Of a stretch of 64,000 bases of DNA, positions 36,006 through 44,714 are shown piece after piece. Under the pieces are notes generated by a model. It made no database searches. It had not been told where the DNA came from and worked only from the letters and a program-made list of their open reading frames with translations. The position numbers were made by a program, and so were the translations under genes. Origin of the DNA: Moraxellaceae bacterium AER2_44_116 (GTDB lineage Bacteria > Pseudomonadota > Gammaproteobacteria > Pseudomonadales > Moraxellaceae); NCBI GenBank assembly GCA_006546595.1, contig VIAD01000005.1, positions 186,001 through 250,000 on the forward strand, given 5' to 3'. Every line of letters begins with the position of its first letter. The first letter of the stretch is position 1.

Positions 36006-38234
36006 TTATTTTTCTACGGTCACCGATTCAACGCGCTGAAAGCCGCGTGGTAGTTTTGCGCCACGCTTGCCCCTCTCACCGCGATAATGTTCAACATCCG
36101 ACCACTTCAGTGTCAAATGACGATTACTGGTATTAATCACAATTTTATCACCCGCCTTACAAATCACGAGCGACTTGAGGCTTTCGGTGGCATCTAAACT
36201 AATCAGTTTATTACCTTTGCCTTTGCTCAATTTAGGCAAGTCTTTGACGGGGAACACTAATAACCGCCCTTCACTACTAACAATGACCAAAAAGTCTTTT
36301 TCAATGTCATCAACAAACAACGGCGTTAAAATCGTTGCGCCTTCAGGCATTGTCACTAAGGCTTTACCGTTTTTATTGCCTGCGTCTAAATCCCCTAAGG
36401 TGGTGACAAAACCATAACTGGCATCCGTGGCTAGAATGACATGTTGTTGCGGCTCGCCCATGACTAAGGACTTGAATGATGCGCCTGAAGGGGGATTCAG
36501 TTTTGTCGTTAATGGTTCGCCTTGCCCACGCGCCGACGGTAAGGTATTGGCCAATAACGAATAACTACGGCCTGCGCTGTCTAAGAAGTACACCTGCTGA
36601 TTACTTTTACCTTGTGCTGACATTAAAAATTGATCGCTACCTTTAAAGTTTAAGCTTTCAATGGCAACGTCATGGCCTTTGGCAGCGCGTACCCAACCCA
36701 TCGCGGACAAAATCACGGTGACAGGTTCAGCAGGTGTCATATCAGATTCTTTCAGGGCTTGGGCTTCACCACGCACCACTAAGGGCGAACGACGATCATC
36801 GCCGTATTTATCCATATCCGCTTTCAGTTCTTTAATAATCAGCTTGTCCATCAACGCAGGTGAGGCTAATAAACCTTGTAAGTGGTCACGCTCTTTGGCT
36901 AATTCATCTTGCTCACGACGAATTTCCATTTCTTCCAATTTCGCCAAATGACGCAATTTTAAATCGAGAATGGACTCGGCCTGTAAATCACTGAGGCCAA
37001 AACGCTTCATCAATTCGACTTTGGGATAATCTTCATAACGAATAATACGAATCACTTCGTCAATGTTTAGATAAGCAATCAATAAGCCATCTAAAATATG
37101 AAGCCGCGCTAAAACCTTATCTAAACGATGCTGTAACCGACGACGAACAGTCGCTTGGCGGAACACCAACCATTCGCTCAAAATCATTTTCAGATTTTTG
37201 ACCTGTGGCCGTCCATTGAGACCAATGACGTTCATGTTGACACGATAACTGTATTCTAAATCCGTCGTCGCAAATAAATGATTCATTAATTGCCCGACAT
37301 CCACTCGATTCGAGCGCGGTGTAATCACCAAACGGGTCGGATTTTCATGGTCAGACTCATCACGCAAATCGGCAATTAATGGCAGTTTTTTCGCGTTCAT
37401 TTGCTCGGCGATTTGGGTCAGTACTTTTGCGCCCGATACTTGATGTGGCAAGGCAGTGACAACAATATCACCCTCTTCCATTTCATAGACTGCGCGCATT
37501 TTTAACGAGCCACGGCCTGTCGTATAGATGGCCATTAAATCGCTTTTGGGCGTGATAATTTCGGCACTGGTAGGAAAGTCAGGCGCAGGAATATAAGCAA
37601 CTAAATCCTCAAGCGTCATCGTCGGTTTTTTTAATAAGGCAATACAAGCACTGGTGACTTCACGCAAGTTATGTGGCGGAATATCGGTGGCCATACCGAC
37701 CGCAATACCTGTCGTACCATTGAGCAACAAATTGGGCAAACGGGCAGGCAATAACGAGGGTTCATCCATTGTGCCATCGAAGTTGGGAGTCCAATCAACC
37801 GTGCCTTGGCTAATTTCACCCAATAAGACATCGGCATAGGCAGATAATTTGGATTCAGTGTAACGCATCGCGGCAAATGATTTGGGATCATCGGGTGAAC
37901 CCCAGTTACCTTGACCATCGACTAAGGTATAACGATAACTAAACGGCTGCGCCATTAACACCATCGCTTCGTAACACGCCGAATCGCCATGAGGGTGATA
38001 TTTACCCAACACATCACCGACGGTACGCGCCGATTTTTTGTGTTTGGCATTATTTTTTAAGCCCAACTCACTCATGGCATAGACAATGCGCCGTTGCACG
38101 GGTTTTAGGCCATCACCAATATGCGGTAAGGCACGGTCTAAAATCACGTACATGGAGTAATTAAGATAAGCTTGTTCGGTAAAATCCGCTAAAGAACGGC
38201 TTTCTGTAAAGTCTGTGACTAGCGTGGCCGTCAT
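36006..38234 (-). CDS. parC: DNA topoisomerase IV subunit A
   Basis: A 742-residue ParC, the DNA-cleaving subunit of topoisomerase IV that decatenates daughter chromosomes. The active-site tyrosine is Y125 (AAMRYTESKL). The quinolone-determining region reads GDSACYE with S85 and E89, the unmutated state at the positions equivalent to E. coli S80 and E84. The coiled-coil gate and a C-terminal pinwheel domain with degenerate repeats are present. Length matches the family. ParE is not in the window. Confidence 0.98.
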   Translation of the reverse strand: MTATLVTDFTESRSLADFTEQAYLNYSMYVILDRALPHIGDGLKPVQRRIVYAMSELGLKNNAKHKKSARTVGDVLGKYHPHGDSACYEAMVLMAQPFSYRYTLVDGQGNWGSPDDPKSFAAMRYTESKLSAYADVLLGEISQGTVDWTPNFDGTMDEPSLLPARLPNLLLNGTTGIAVGMATDIPPHNLREVTSACIALLKKPTMTLEDLVAYIPAPDFPTSAEIITPKSDLMAIYTTGRGSLKMRAVYEMEEGDIVVTALPHQVSGAKVLTQIAEQMNAKKLPLIADLRDESDHENPTRLVITPRSNRVDVGQLMNHLFATTDLEYSYRVNMNVIGLNGRPQVKNLKMILSEWLVFRQATVRRRLQHRLDKVLARLHILDGLLIAYLNIDEVIRIIRYEDYPKVELMKRFGLSDLQAESILDLKLRHLAKLEEMEIRREQDELAKERDHLQGLLASPALMDKLIIKELKADMDKYGDDRRSPLVVRGEAQALKESDMTPAEPVTVILSAMGWVRAAKGHDVAIESLNFKGSDQFLMSAQGKSNQQVYFLDSAGRSYSLLANTLPSARGQGEPLTTKLNPPSGASFKSLVMGEPQQHVILATDASYGFVTTLGDLDAGNKNGKALVTMPEGATILTPLFVDDIEKDFLVIVSSEGRLLVFPVKDLPKLSKGKGNKLISLDATESLKSLVICKAGDKIVINTSNRHLTLKWSDVEHYRGERGKRGAKLPRGFQRVESVTVEK

Positions 38235-38398
38235 GATTGTCCTAGCAATGTCGAAAGATAAGATAAATAGGATTCAGCGTAAATGACGCGTAATGTTGCC
38301 TGCGTAAATCATAAAATAGCCTTAGCGCGGCGTATAGTCTCATGTTAACTGAAATGACGAGTTGTGACGCACTAAATCAAAGCCACAACCTCTTGTGC

Positions 38399-39235
38399 CT
38401 ACTTCTGCAACAACAACGCCCGATCATACAAGGCATTTTTTTTATGCCCTGTTAACTCTGCTGCTAATTGAGCACTTTGTTTCACAGGTAAATATTTGAG
38501 TAATTTCAACAATAAGGCATCAACTTCTGCCTCAGCAGCTTGTCCTGAATTGACAGGTGCACCTTCAACCACCAAGACAATTTCACCACGTTGTTGATTT
38601 GAATCTTGCTCTACCCAAAGGCACAACTCCGCCAAGGTCTGCTGCTTAATAGTTTCAAAGGTTTTGGTAATCTCACGCGCCAAGACCACACGCCGTTCAC
38701 CACCAAAAATCAACGACATATCTTGTACACACTCTAAAATACGATGGGGCGCTTCATAAAAAATCAGCGTGCGTGTTTCGTGGGCTAAAGCCTGCAACTG
38801 CACTTGTCGAGCCGTCGTTTTGGCAGATAAAAAGCCCTCAAAGGTAAAACGATCACTTGGCAAACCTGCGGCAGATAACGCAGCAATCGCTGCACACGCT
38901 CCGGGAATAGGAATCACTTGAATATTGGCTTCATGAGCTGCCGCCACTAAGCGATAACCGGGGTCACTAATGAGCGGCGTACCTGCGTCGGAAATCAAAG
39001 CCATGTTTTCGCCCGCGAGTATCTGACTGATTAAGCCTTGTACACGCCCCGCTTCATTATGGTCATGTACCGCCACCAATGGCGTATTAATATCTAAATG
39101 TTGTAAAAGTCGTGCCGAATGTCGTGTATCCTCTGCCGCAATACGTGTTACCTGCGCCAAAATTTGGATAGCACGTCTGCTAATGTCATCTAGGTTGCCA
39201 ATAGGGGTGGCAACCACATAAAGTACGCCCGTCAT
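38399..39235 (-). CDS. rsmI: 16S rRNA (cytidine(1402)-2'-O)-methyltransferase
   Basis: A 278-residue tetrapyrrole-methylase-fold enzyme that methylates the 2'-O of C1402 in 16S rRNA. TPIGNLDDISRRA at the N-terminus, AEDTRHSARLL, ALISDAGTPLISDPGYRLV and PGACAAIAALSAAGLPSDRF are RsmI signatures. It is divergent from lpoA with only 16 bp between the start codons, the conserved arrangement of this cluster in gammaproteobacteria. Confidence 0.98.
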   Translation of the reverse strand: MTGVLYVVATPIGNLDDISRRAIQILAQVTRIAAEDTRHSARLLQHLDINTPLVAVHDHNEAGRVQGLISQILAGENMALISDAGTPLISDPGYRLVAAAHEANIQVIPIPGACAAIAALSAAGLPSDRFTFEGFLSAKTTARQVQLQALAHETRTLIFYEAPHRILECVQDMSLIFGGERRVVLAREITKTFETIKQQTLAELCLWVEQDSNQQRGEIVLVVEGAPVNSGQAAEAEVDALLLKLLKYLPVKQSAQLAAELTGHKKNALYDRALLLQK

Positions 39236-39251
39236 GTGTAGGAACTCGGTT

Positions 39252-40304
39252 ATGTCGTGGACTCGTTATTTCGCCGTTGCCTTAGTCATAGCAACAACAC
39301 CGCTTTCTGCGCTTGCCGCAGATATTAGCGTCTTGTTACCCTTAACAGGTGCAACAGCTAAAGCCTCTGAAAGTATTCGTGATGGTTTGTTAGCGAGCTA
39401 TTATCAGGCTTTAGCGGTCGATAAGGCCAGTCATAGCCTACATTTTTACGATACTACCCCCTATCCTGACTTAAAACCGTTATTAGATATTGCCATTAAC
39501 GAAGAAACTACGCTCGTTATTGGTCCTTTACTGAAAGAACACGTCAGCCAACTTCTAGAACACACGCCTAATATACCTACGTTGGCGTTAAACAGAGTGA
39601 ATAATACAAATGGCGGTGGAGTATGGCAATTTGCCTTAGCTCCCGAAGAAGAAACCTTACCGTTAGTGACCTTGATGCGCCAATCAGGCATTCAACGAGT
39701 ACGAACACTGATGCAAGCCGATGCCAATAGCGAACGCTTACGCCAATCGTTTGAACAACTATGGAAAGCCCAAGGTGGTGAATTACTCCCTGTCTACATC
39801 TTAAAATCGACGGATACGGATGGCCTAACCGCCAACATCAAACAATTGTTAGCAGAGCCACAAACAGCTCAAGCACAGGCGTTTTATTTAGCCAGCCCGC
39901 AGTTGTCGCTCTATGCCCTACCGCTGCTCAACTTCTATCAACGGATCCCCATTCCTGTGTATAGCGGCTCGCAAAGCTATGATGCCGAAAAAAGCCAACT
40001 TGAACGTCAGGACTTAAATGGTCTGCGCTTTTGTGGTTTGCCGTGGTTAATTACCCCACAAAAATGGCAAGATAGCAGTGATGTGTTAAGCATTAACAAG
40101 GCAAACTACGACCGTTTATATGCTTTTGGTGCGGATGCTTGGACGGTCAGCCAACAACTCAACAACCCGAAAAAACACCCCATTGCAGGCAGAACGGGAC
40201 TACTTAATTTAATCAACGGGCAAGTACAACGTACCCCCGTTTGTGCGGAAGTCATGGATGGAAAAGCAACCCTCACCCAAACAACTGTTGGGACAAGCCG
40301 CTGA
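39252..40304 (+). CDS. lpoA: penicillin-binding protein activator (LpoA/LppC C-domain type)
   Basis: A 350-residue periplasmic protein related to the C-terminal, periplasmic-binding-like domain of LpoA (PF04348), which activates PBP1A in E. coli. It lacks the N-terminal TPR half of the roughly 680-residue E. coli protein. The start at 39252 has AGGA eight bases upstream and gives a type I signal peptide ending SALA before ADIS. No lipobox cysteine is present, so unlike E. coli LpoA it should be soluble. LLPLTGATAKASESIRDGLLASYY opens the domain. It overlaps yraN by 47 nt. Confidence 0.85.
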   Translation: MSWTRYFAVALVIATTPLSALAADISVLLPLTGATAKASESIRDGLLASYYQALAVDKASHSLHFYDTTPYPDLKPLLDIAINEETTLVIGPLLKEHVSQLLEHTPNIPTLALNRVNNTNGGGVWQFALAPEEETLPLVTLMRQSGIQRVRTLMQADANSERLRQSFEQLWKAQGGELLPVYILKSTDTDGLTANIKQLLAEPQTAQAQAFYLASPQLSLYALPLLNFYQRIPIPVYSGSQSYDAEKSQLERQDLNGLRFCGLPWLITPQKWQDSSDVLSINKANYDRLYAFGADAWTVSQQLNNPKKHPIAGRTGLLNLINGQVQRTPVCAEVMDGKATLTQTTVGTSR

Positions 40305-40635
40305 ACAAGCGGCGAGTTCCTATTTGACACGTCACGGATTGACGCTGATTGCCCGTAATTTTCACGCGCGTCAAGGTGAAATTGATATCATTATGCTAGA
40401 TAAAGACACCTTAGTTTTTGTTGAAGTGCGCTTTCGTAGTCGTCAGGACTTTGGTGATGCGGCAGCGTCGGTGACACGATCCAAGCAACAAAAAATAATT
40501 GCCACCGCACATTACTTTTTGCATCATCACCCCAACTACAGCCATCTTGCCGCACGCTTTGATGTGATTGCAATTCATCCTCAAGAGCAAGATTGGCACA
40601 TTGACTGGATTCCCGCCGCTTTTTTAGCAGCTTAA
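40258..40635 (+). CDS. yraN: YraN family protein (UPF0102)
   Basis: A 125-residue member of UPF0102, a small PD-(D/E)XK nuclease-like fold. RNFHARQGEIDIIMLDKDTLVFVEVRFRS contains the E-x-D and E-V-x putative metal-binding positions; AASVTRSKQQKI is the conserved following helix. The molecular function is unproven. GGAAG is six bases before the ATG at 40258; a GTG five codons upstream is an alternative. The gene overlaps the end of lpoA, as often seen in this cluster, and is followed directly by dolP. Confidence 0.93.
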   Translation: MEKQPSPKQLLGQAAEQAASSYLTRHGLTLIARNFHARQGEIDIIMLDKDTLVFVEVRFRSRQDFGDAAASVTRSKQQKIIATAHYFLHHHPNYSHLAARFDVIAIHPQEQDWHIDWIPAAFLAA

Positions 40636-40658
40636 ATAATTTGATAACTGGTTTTGAT

Positions 40659-41240
40659 ATGAATAAATTACTTTTAATCACCACTATTAGCCTGACTACG
40701 TTGATGACAGGCTGCGCTCAAATGTTGGCAGCGGCTTCTGGCTCTGAGCCTGTCGGGGCAACAGAAGGTCAGCGCACACTCAGTCAACGCATTGAAGACA
40801 TGAGTATTGAACGCACTGCCAGTATTAACCTCTATAAAATTGACCCTGAATTTAAAAATGCCCATGTTAACTTTATGAGTTTTCACAGTAATGTTTTAAT
40901 TGCTGGGCAAGTGCTCAATGCCAAACAAAAACAACTGGCCGAAGAAACCGTCCGTTCTATGAGAGAAGTCAAACAAATACATAATGAGTTAGTAGTTAAC
41001 CCCGTCATTAACTCCTATTTAATGCGGACAAAAGACAGCATCATCAGTACCCAAATTAGTACGAAACTTATCTTTGCGAAAGACTTTCCCAGTAGCCAAA
41101 CCAAAGTTTTAGTTGAAAGTGGCATTGTCTATTTAATGGGTAAACTCACTAGAGCCCAAACAGAACAAGCGATTGAATTGATTAAGTCAGTGCCAGATAT
41201 TAACAAGATTGTGAAAATGGTGGACTATTTAGACGCTTAA
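40659..41240 (+). CDS. dolP: BON domain outer-membrane lipoprotein
   Basis: A 193-residue lipoprotein with lipobox MTGC (Cys19) and two BON domains (about 45-115 and 125-190), matching DolP (YraP, 191 aa), which sits in the outer membrane, binds anionic lipids and supports BAM function. RIEDMSIERTASINLYKIDPEF starts BON1; ISTQISTKLIFAKDF starts BON2. The start at 40659 gives the proper signal peptide; an upstream in-frame TTG does not. In E. coli the order is lpoA-yraN-diaA-dolP; here diaA is missing and dolP follows yraN directly. Confidence 0.93.
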   Translation: MNKLLLITTISLTTLMTGCAQMLAAASGSEPVGATEGQRTLSQRIEDMSIERTASINLYKIDPEFKNAHVNFMSFHSNVLIAGQVLNAKQKQLAEETVRSMREVKQIHNELVVNPVINSYLMRTKDSIISTQISTKLIFAKDFPSSQTKVLVESGIVYLMGKLTRAQTEQAIELIKSVPDINKIVKMVDYLDA

Positions 41241-41300
41241 CTCGGGCAAGTAGACTGATAAAAGCTGTTAAAACCGCCTCTACACTCAGCAAGAATTTCA

Positions 41301-41419
41301 GGACTTACGCACCGCGATTAGCGCGTTTTCACCCTCACCCCAACCCTCTTCCTCAGGGAGAGGGAGTTGCGTAGCGGAGGGTGAAGGAGTGAATCAATAA
41401 GTAATAACTGCGTAAGTCC
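41301..41419. mobile_element. MITE-like palindromic element, copy 3 (inverted, composite)
   Basis: Bounded by GGACTTACGC and GCGTAAGTCC and inverted relative to the other copies: ACCGCGATTAGCGCGTTTT is the complement of their right arm. The central part is replaced by the CCCTCACCCCAACCC-type repeat seen at 5272-5306. It lies between the convergent dolP and sspB genes. Confidence 0.75.
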
Positions 41420-41428
41420 TAATATGTA

Positions 41429-41908
41429 TTATTTGACGACACTTAAGCTCGGACGGCCTGTTACTTTTGGCTTCGATACAGCTTCATCGCTATTCGTTTC
41501 TGTCGCCACCGTAGGCGCAGCAGACAACACAGGGGCAGCCGACAAGACAGGTGCGGTGACTTCAGGCTGAGGCGTTTCTGCTTGGTCAACAAATTCCTCA
41601 TGGCTATCAAAGAACATACCTTGACCATTTTCACGCGCATAAATAGCCAATACCGCCACCATAGGGGCAGAAATCATCATGGGTACACCACCAAAACGCG
41701 CGGTAAATGAAATCCCCTCATTTTGAATAAAAAAATCTTTCACCGCATGAGGAGCAGCATTTAAGACGATTTTGCCATCTTTAATATGTTGAGGCGGTAC
41801 TCGCACCAAAGGATTAGTCGCATCAATCAACAAATAAGGGGTTGAATTGTTATCTACTAACCACTCATAAATAGCACGAACTAAATAGGGGCGACTTGGA
41901 GTCATCAT
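41429..41908 (-). CDS. sspB: ClpXP protease specificity-enhancing factor
   Basis: A 159-residue adaptor that tethers ssrA-tagged substrates to ClpXP. The N-terminal dimer/substrate domain (RPYLVRAIYEWLVDNNSTPYLLIDA) is followed by a disordered Ala/Pro/Val linker containing a repeated VLSAAP unit, and the C-terminal ClpX-binding tail RPSLSVVK, close to the E. coli RPALRVVK. AGGAG seven bases upstream supports the first of two adjacent ATGs. It lies downstream of sspA on the same strand, separated by a mobile palindrome at 42010-42106. Confidence 0.97.
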   Translation of the reverse strand: MMTPSRPYLVRAIYEWLVDNNSTPYLLIDATNPLVRVPPQHIKDGKIVLNAAPHAVKDFFIQNEGISFTARFGGVPMMISAPMVAVLAIYARENGQGMFFDSHEEFVDQAETPQPEVTAPVLSAAPVLSAAPTVATETNSDEAVSKPKVTGRPSLSVVK

Positions 41909-42009
41909 ACTGGCTCTCCTCTACTTTTAGGGATGATACGGGTGTCTATTCTAACTATTTTCACACGCTTAGCGAGATTCAGGCGACGAAACACCACCCT
42001 CACATTAGT

Positions 42010-42106
42010 GGACTTACGCGCTTATCGCTTAGTTGCTGACTAAAGAATCGTTTCCAACGATTTTTGGTTCACAAAACGCGCTAATTTCGGTGAAATGTGT
42101 AAGTCC
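42010..42106. mobile_element. MITE-like palindromic element, copy 4
   Basis: A 97-bp element from GGACTTACGC to GTGTAAGTCC. The outer arms match the other copies; the centre carries its own hairpin AATCGTTTCCAACGATT. It separates sspA and sspB, which are normally adjacent in an operon, so it probably lies inside their transcript. Confidence 0.75.
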
Positions 42107-42109
42107 TGA

Positions 42110-42736
42110 TTAACGCATATTTTTTTCTGCGTTGCTCAAACTCTGAATAAATGCCTCACGCGCAAACAATCGGCTCATATAATTCAATAACGGCTTGCAA
42201 GGCTTTTCAGGCAGCTCAATCGCCATCATCGGTAAACGCCATAAAATAGGTGCTAACATGGCATCAACAATCGAAAACTCATCACTCATAAAATAAGGCT
42301 TATCCGAAAAAATCGGCGCAATACTAATTAAACTTTCACGCAATGACTTACGCGCATTTGCCACTTTTTCTGCATTTTTATCGTGAAAAATAGTATCAAC
42401 CAAAACACACCAGTCACGCTCAACACGATGGGCATATTGGCGAGTTTGGGCGCGAGCAACAGGATAGGCAGGCAATAAAGGCGGATGAGGAAAACGCTCG
42501 TCCAAATACTCCATCATCACTTTGGTTTCAAACAAACTTAACTCGCGGTCAACTAAGGTCGGCAAGGTGTTGTAAGGGTTCAAGTCTGCAAGGTCTTCGG
42601 GCTTATTGTGTGGATTAACCGAAACAATATCCACTGCGGCCTCTTTTTCCGCTAACACGATACGCACGCGATGACTGTAATGATCGTTTGCATCGGAATA
42701 AAACGTCATACCTGCGCGTTTACTGACCACTGCCAT
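42110..42736 (-). CDS. sspA: stringent starvation protein A
   Basis: A 208-residue glutathione-S-transferase-fold protein that binds RNA polymerase and helps survival in stationary phase and acid stress. The thioredoxin-like N-domain begins MTFYSDANDHYSHRVRIVL, without the usual GST catalytic residue. NPYNTLPTLVDRELSLFET and the surface pocket segment PHPPLLPAYPVARA match the family. It follows the cytochrome bc1 operon on the same strand, but a terminator hairpin at 42770-42798 separates them. GGAG precedes the ATG. Confidence 0.96.
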   Translation of the reverse strand: MAVVSKRAGMTFYSDANDHYSHRVRIVLAEKEAAVDIVSVNPHNKPEDLADLNPYNTLPTLVDRELSLFETKVMMEYLDERFPHPPLLPAYPVARAQTRQYAHRVERDWCVLVDTIFHDKNAEKVANARKSLRESLISIAPIFSDKPYFMSDEFSIVDAMLAPILWRLPMMAIELPEKPCKPLLNYMSRLFAREAFIQSLSNAEKNMR

Positions 42737-42760
42737 TTTTTCGCTCCGTTTTCATAAAAT

Positions 42761-42798
42761 CCCCAAAAACAAAAGGGCAACAGAATGTCGCCCTTTTG
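42761..42798 (-). terminator. terminator after petC
   Basis: On the minus strand CAAAAGGGC and GCCCTTTTG form a perfect 9-bp stem with an 11-nt loop, followed by TTTTTGGGG. It lies between the petC stop and the sspA start, ending the bc1 operon. Confidence 0.75.
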
Positions 42799-42822
42799 TA
42801 CACACACCAGTCAAACTGGGCG

Positions 42823-43485
42823 TTATTTTACATCTTTCCAGTACTCTTTATTCAGCAAATACACTGGCACAAAGAGAATGGCTAAGAACGCAAGTACCCA
42901 CCAACCCAAGCTTTCACGCTCAGTACGGCTAGGCTCCGACATATAAGTCATAAAGTTAACCAAGTCGCCTACGGCTTCTTCATAACCCTCAGGACCTAAC
43001 TCTTGTTCCATATTAGTCAACACATGAGGCATCGCCACATCTTTGAATACACGGTTGTTGACACCCCAAGGACGTTTGTCATCAGGATAGAAATTCAACA
43101 AATAAGTATAAACCCAATCTGGACTACGCAAGCGCGTCTCTAAAGACAAGTCAGGCGGTGCATTACCAAACCATTTGGCTTGCTCCTTTTTGTCCACCTT
43201 AGTATCCATTGGATCACCGATCTTATCAGTGGTAAACATCATGTATTCAGAGACTAATTTGGGATCAATCTCTAAATCTTGCGCCATGCGCTCATAACGT
43301 AAATACTTCGCTGAATGACAACCTAGGCAATAGCTGATAAACACTTTGGCACCGTTTTGCAACGATTCTTTATTGTGTAAATCAACAGGTGCTGATTCAC
43401 AATGTACTTCGCCACAACCCCCCACATTCGCCATTGCCATCATTGGACTGAGGAATAAAGCAAATAATAAAAAGAACTTTTTCAT
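42823..43485 (-). CDS. petC: cytochrome c1 of the bc1 complex
   Basis: A 220-residue cytochrome c1. The signal peptide (1-19, MAMA before NVGG) exports it; heme c binds at C53-L-G-C56-H57. The AMPHVL stretch holds the likely Met ligand, and a C-terminal anchor helix (WWVLAFLAILFVPVYLL) fixes it in the inner membrane. It passes electrons from the Rieske centre to cytochrome c. The ATG overlaps the petB stop as TAATG, so the three subunits are translationally coupled. Confidence 0.98.
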   Translation of the reverse strand: MKKFFLLFALFLSPMMAMANVGGCGEVHCESAPVDLHNKESLQNGAKVFISYCLGCHSAKYLRYERMAQDLEIDPKLVSEYMMFTTDKIGDPMDTKVDKKEQAKWFGNAPPDLSLETRLRSPDWVYTYLLNFYPDDKRPWGVNNRVFKDVAMPHVLTNMEQELGPEGYEEAVGDLVNFMTYMSEPSRTERESLGWWVLAFLAILFVPVYLLNKEYWKDVK

Positions 43486-44714
43486 TAGTGCGACCCTCCA
43501 GTGACCCGTTTTGGCGGCTGTTTACACGTTTCAATTGACGTATAAATTGGCATCAACAGGAAGAACAAGAAGTAAAGGACAGTAAAAATCTGTGACAAAA
43601 TGGTTTTAATTGGATCAGCAGGTACAGCACCTAAATAACCTAAACCCACAAAGCTAACCACAAAAATAGCCAACCACACTTTGCTCATCCAACCTTTATA
43701 GCGGATAGATTTGACGGGACTCTTATCTAACCACGGCAAGACGAATAGAATGGCAATCGCACCACCCATGGCAATAATACCGCCGATTTTAGAAGGGACT
43801 GCACGCAAAATGGCATAGAATGGCGTGTAGTACCAAACAGGAGCAATATGCAAAGGCGTTTTCAGCGGATTAGACGGTTCAAAGTTCGGCTTTTCTAAGA
43901 AGTAACCTCCACCATCAGGGAAGAAGAACAAAATAATAGAAAAGATAAAGAGGAAAACAACAATGCCCACCAAATCATGAACGGTGTAATAAGGATGGAA
44001 AGGAATACCATCTAAAGGAATGCCATCTGCACCTTTGACTTTTTTAATGTCAACGCCATCAGGATTATTTGATCCAACATGATGTAATGCCACTAAGTGA
44101 ATAAACACTAAGCCCACAAGCACCAACGGAATCACCGCAACATGAATCGCAAAGAAACGGTTTAAGGTTGCGCCAGAAATCAAGAAGTCGCCACGAACCC
44201 ACGTTACCAACGCATCGCCCACCACAGGAACAGCACCGACAAGGTTCAAAATAACCTGTGCGCCCCAGTAGGACATATTACCCCAAGGTAACAAATAACC
44301 GAAAAAGCCTTCGGCCATTAAGCACAGGTAAATACCCATACCAATTAACCAGACTAATTCACGTGGCTTTTGGTAAGAACCGTAAAGCAAACCACGAAAC
44401 ATATGCAAATAAACAACTACGAAGAAAGCCGAAGCTCCCGTTGAGTGCATATAGCGGATTAACCAACCGTAATCCACATCACGCATGATGTATTCGATAG
44501 AGTCGAACGCGCCATCGCCAGTAGGCGTATAAATCATCGTTAACCAAAAGCCAGTCACTAATTGATTAACCAATACCACCATCGACAACACGCCGAAGAA
44601 GTACCAAAAATTAAAGTTTTTTGGCGCGTAGTATTTAGACATGTGGTATTCGTAGGTTTCCGTAGCAGGAAACCGCGCATCTACCCATGACATCAAGTTA
44701 CTTAATATTTTCAT
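43485..44714 (-). CDS. petB: cytochrome b of the bc1 complex
   Basis: A 409-residue cytochrome b with eight predicted helices. The paired heme ligands lie in the YMHSTGASAFFVVVYLHMFRG and FAIHVAVIPLVLVGLVFIHLVALHH segments, 13-14 residues apart in each helix as expected. The Qo-site stretch around WGAQVILNLVGAVPVVG is present. It oxidises ubiquinol and recycles electrons through hemes bL and bH. Both junctions (petA/petB and petB/petC) are TAATG overlaps. Confidence 0.98.
   Translation of the reverse strand: MKILSNLMSWVDARFPATETYEYHMSKYYAPKNFNFWYFFGVLSMVVLVNQLVTGFWLTMIYTPTGDGAFDSIEYIMRDVDYGWLIRYMHSTGASAFFVVVYLHMFRGLLYGSYQKPRELVWLIGMGIYLCLMAEGFFGYLLPWGNMSYWGAQVILNLVGAVPVVGDALVTWVRGDFLISGATLNRFFAIHVAVIPLVLVGLVFIHLVALHHVGSNNPDGVDIKKVKGADGIPLDGIPFHPYYTVHDLVGIVVFLFIFSIILFFFPDGGGYFLEKPNFEPSNPLKTPLHIAPVWYYTPFYAILRAVPSKIGGIIAMGGAIAILFVLPWLDKSPVKSIRYKGWMSKVWLAIFVVSFVGLGYLGAVPADPIKTILSQIFTVLYFLFFLLMPIYTSIETCKQPPKRVTGGSH

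Noticed and set aside
39252..40304. Frameshifted or truncated lpoA pseudogene
   Set aside because: The short frame has its own signal peptide and ribosome-binding site, and rsmI lies immediately upstream, so there is no room for a lost N-terminal half.
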